A stretch of 64,000 bases of DNA from contig NZ_JARKNA010000001.1 of assembly GCF_029360765.1 (NCBI RefSeq), positions 124,001-188,000 of the forward strand, read 5' to 3'. Positions 62,700 to 64,000 of this stretch are shown here, piece by piece (the stretch's first letter is position 1; each line of letters begins with the position of its first letter). The stretch is from Terrimonas pollutisoli (GTDB lineage Bacteria > Bacteroidota > Bacteroidia > Chitinophagales > Chitinophagaceae). Under the pieces are notes generated by a model that was not told the origin of the DNA, did not search any database, and saw only the letters and a list, made by a program, of their open reading frames with translations. A program made the translations under genes and the position numbers.

Positions 62700-63674
62700 T
62701 TATTCTTTTAGTGGTCTTTTTTTTACCATTCCTCCTTTAGTGTCGCGAATGCTTTGCATGACGATAAAAGCGTTAGGGTCGATTTTTTCTATTTCATTCG
62801 TAAGCCGGCTTATTTCTAGCCTGGTGACCACTGTGAAAAGAATATCGGTGGCTACAAAGTTTTCACCTCTCTTGCCAAAGCCTCTTCTGCCTGAATAAAT
62901 AGTAAGACCCCGCCCCATTCCTTGCTTGATAAATTCTGCTATTTCATCACTTCTGTTTGAGATGATAGTTACCCCGGTAAATTCTTCAACTCCTTCCAAC
63001 ACAAAGTCAACTGTTTTTGATGCGGCCAAATAAGTAAGCATGGCATACATCGCTATTTCAACAGAAAGAAGATAAGCCGCTGCAGAAAAGATAAGGATAT
63101 TAAAAACAAGTATGAAATCACCAACACTCAGGCTCTGTTTGCGGCTAAAAAAAATAGCCAGGATCTCTGTGCCATCAATCACAGCCCCGCCGCGGATAGT
63201 AAAACCAATACCGGCCCCCAAAAAAAATCCACCAAATACCGCCACTAATAATTTGTCATCTGTCACCATGGGATAAGGAATGACTACAACAGCCAATGCC
63301 AGCAAAGTGATAGCAACAACACTTTTTAAGCTGAACCCTTTACTGATTTGTTTCCACCCCAATAAAATGAAGGGTAAATTAAAGATGATGATCAATGCCG
63401 CGAAAGGAAGTCCTGTTTTTGCATTTACCAGAAGTGATATACCCGTTACTCCACCATCGATAAAGTTATTAGGCATTAAAAAGCTTTTTAATCCAAAGCC
63501 GGCAGATAGTACACCCAACGCCACCAAAACTGCACTACGGATGTAATCTTTTATGGTCCTCTGCACCCGCCAGGAATGCTTGGCCTTTTGATAACGGCTT
63601 ACTGGCTGGAATTCAGTTTTGCCCAGCGCAACTTCTACTTTTTCCCGAAGATTACTGAGAATGCGGTTAGTCAT
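62700..63674 (-). CDS. YitT-family membrane protein (DUF161 plus DUF2179)
   Basis: 324 aa. After a short basic N-terminus come five or six helices (YIRSAVLVALGVLSAGFGLKSFLM, with PNNFIDGGVTGISLLVN), then a C-terminal soluble DUF2179 domain (FAEFIKQGMGRGLTIYSGRRGFG, VVTRLEISRLTNEIEKIDPNAFI). Transport role presumed, substrate unknown. A TAACTTTG promoter element lies only 5 bases before the ATG, suggesting a leaderless message. Confidence 0.92.
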   Translation of the reverse strand: MTNRILSNLREKVEVALGKTEFQPVSRYQKAKHSWRVQRTIKDYIRSAVLVALGVLSAGFGLKSFLMPNNFIDGGVTGISLLVNAKTGLPFAALIIIFNLPFILLGWKQISKGFSLKSVVAITLLALAVVVIPYPMVTDDKLLVAVFGGFFLGAGIGFTIRGGAVIDGTEILAIFFSRKQSLSVGDFILVFNILIFSAAAYLLSVEIAMYAMLTYLAASKTVDFVLEGVEEFTGVTIISNRSDEIAEFIKQGMGRGLTIYSGRRGFGKRGENFVATDILFTVVTRLEISRLTNEIEKIDPNAFIVMQSIRDTKGGMVKKRPLKE

Positions 63675-63679
63675 CTTTC

Positions 63680-63687
63680 CAAAGTTA
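63680..63687 (-). promoter_or_regulatory. TAnnTTTG -7 element before yitT-like gene
   Basis: TAACTTTG on the minus strand matches the -7 consensus and ends 5 bases before the start codon, a leaderless spacing. Confidence 0.55.
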
Positions 63688-63764
63688 GTTGAAAGAAATT
63701 TTATTAGTGTAGCTCACATTTGTTCAAATGGTTAACTTGCTGTACTCTTTTTAAAAATGATTAT

Positions 63765-64000
63765 ATGCTGATAGCCGAACTAATTTCTTTTTTGGAATCA
63801 ATAGCTAATCGGTCTCTCCAGGAAAGTTATGATAATGCGGGTCTCATTACGGGCGATCCGGGATGGGAGTGCAGTGGGGTTATTTGTTGCCTGGACTCTA
63901 CGGAAGAAGTAATCGACGAAGCAATTAAAAAAAAATGCAACCTCGTAATTGCACATCACCCTATAATTTTCAAGGGGCTTAAAAAGATCAATGGGAGAAG
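63765..64000 (+). CDS. Nif3-like dinuclear metal centre protein (3' partial)
   Basis: Not in the ORF track because it runs off the window. From ATG 63765 the product reads MLIAELISFLESIANRS, then ESYDNAGLITGDPGW and VICCLDSTEEVIDEAI, and the metal motif VIAHHPIIFKGLKKI. These are the start motifs of the Nif3/YqfO family, a hexameric two-metal protein of uncertain enzymatic role. It is divergent from the YitT gene across a 90-bp gap. Confidence 0.88.
   Translation, partial: MLIAELISFLESIANRSLQESYDNAGLITGDPGWECSGVICCLDSTEEVIDEAIKKKCNLVIAHHPIIFKGLKKINGR

Overview
The window comes from a Bacteroidota chromosome, most likely family Chitinophagaceae or a close relative. I infer this from PorX, PorP/SprF-family and type IX secretion sorting-domain proteins, a SusC/SusD polysaccharide locus, LytS/LytTR two-component genes, a class II ribonucleotide reductase, and -7 promoter elements of the form TAnnTTTG. 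I saw no rRNA, tRNA, CRISPR array or insertion sequence.

Layout. 1-22.5 kb is mostly housekeeping: the 3' part of porX, an MBL-fold hydrolase, an acyl-CoA dehydrogenase, an MsbA-like ABC exporter, rbfA, a LolC/E-like permease, an N-terminal transketolase half, a WecA/MraY-type transferase, frr, a DMT transporter, PPK2, mscL, scpA, OsmC, an L,D-transpeptidase-like protein, dxs, a LytS/LytTR pair, two tandem M28 peptidases and a DUF4160/DUF2442 pair. A GGGP-synthase-family gene follows at 22.5-23.3 kb.

23.5-26.7 kb is a small accessory island that looks like a decayed peptide-export (bacteriocin/RiPP-type) locus. It holds an intact Cys-rich peptide with a double-glycine-like leader. Around it lie a 5'-truncated TlpA protein, a relic of the C39 peptidase of an ABC exporter (not in the ORF track), an intact TlpA-like thioredoxin and a C-terminal fragment of an HlyD-type exporter subunit.

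26.7-31.2 kb carries a DUF2490 protein and class II nrdJ. 31.2-48.1 kb is a beta-mannan utilisation locus: AraC regulator, SusC, SusD, a TIG-domain surface lipoprotein, a sodium/sugar symporter, GH130 mannosylglucose phosphorylase, an AGE-family (mannobiose) 2-epimerase, a clan GH-A lipoprotein, an SGNH esterase, a damaged CE2-like esterase, an aldo/keto reductase and a GH26 mannanase. In the expected scheme GH26 cuts mannan outside or in the periplasm, the symporter imports mannobiose, the epimerase makes mannosylglucose, and GH130 phosphorolyses it to mannose-1-phosphate and glucose.

48.2-64 kb returns to core functions: a tiny lipoprotein, clpX, two clpP genes, dnaJ-grpE with a textbook Bacteroidota promoter, a RlmI-like methyltransferase, a peroxiredoxin, a T9SS pair (PorP/SprF-like plus a giant PKD-repeat adhesin with a type B sorting domain), a lipocalin-like lipoprotein, a DinB-like protein, a YitT membrane protein and the 5' end of a Nif3-like gene that runs off the window.

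All family calls come from reading motifs in the translated sequence. No database search was run.
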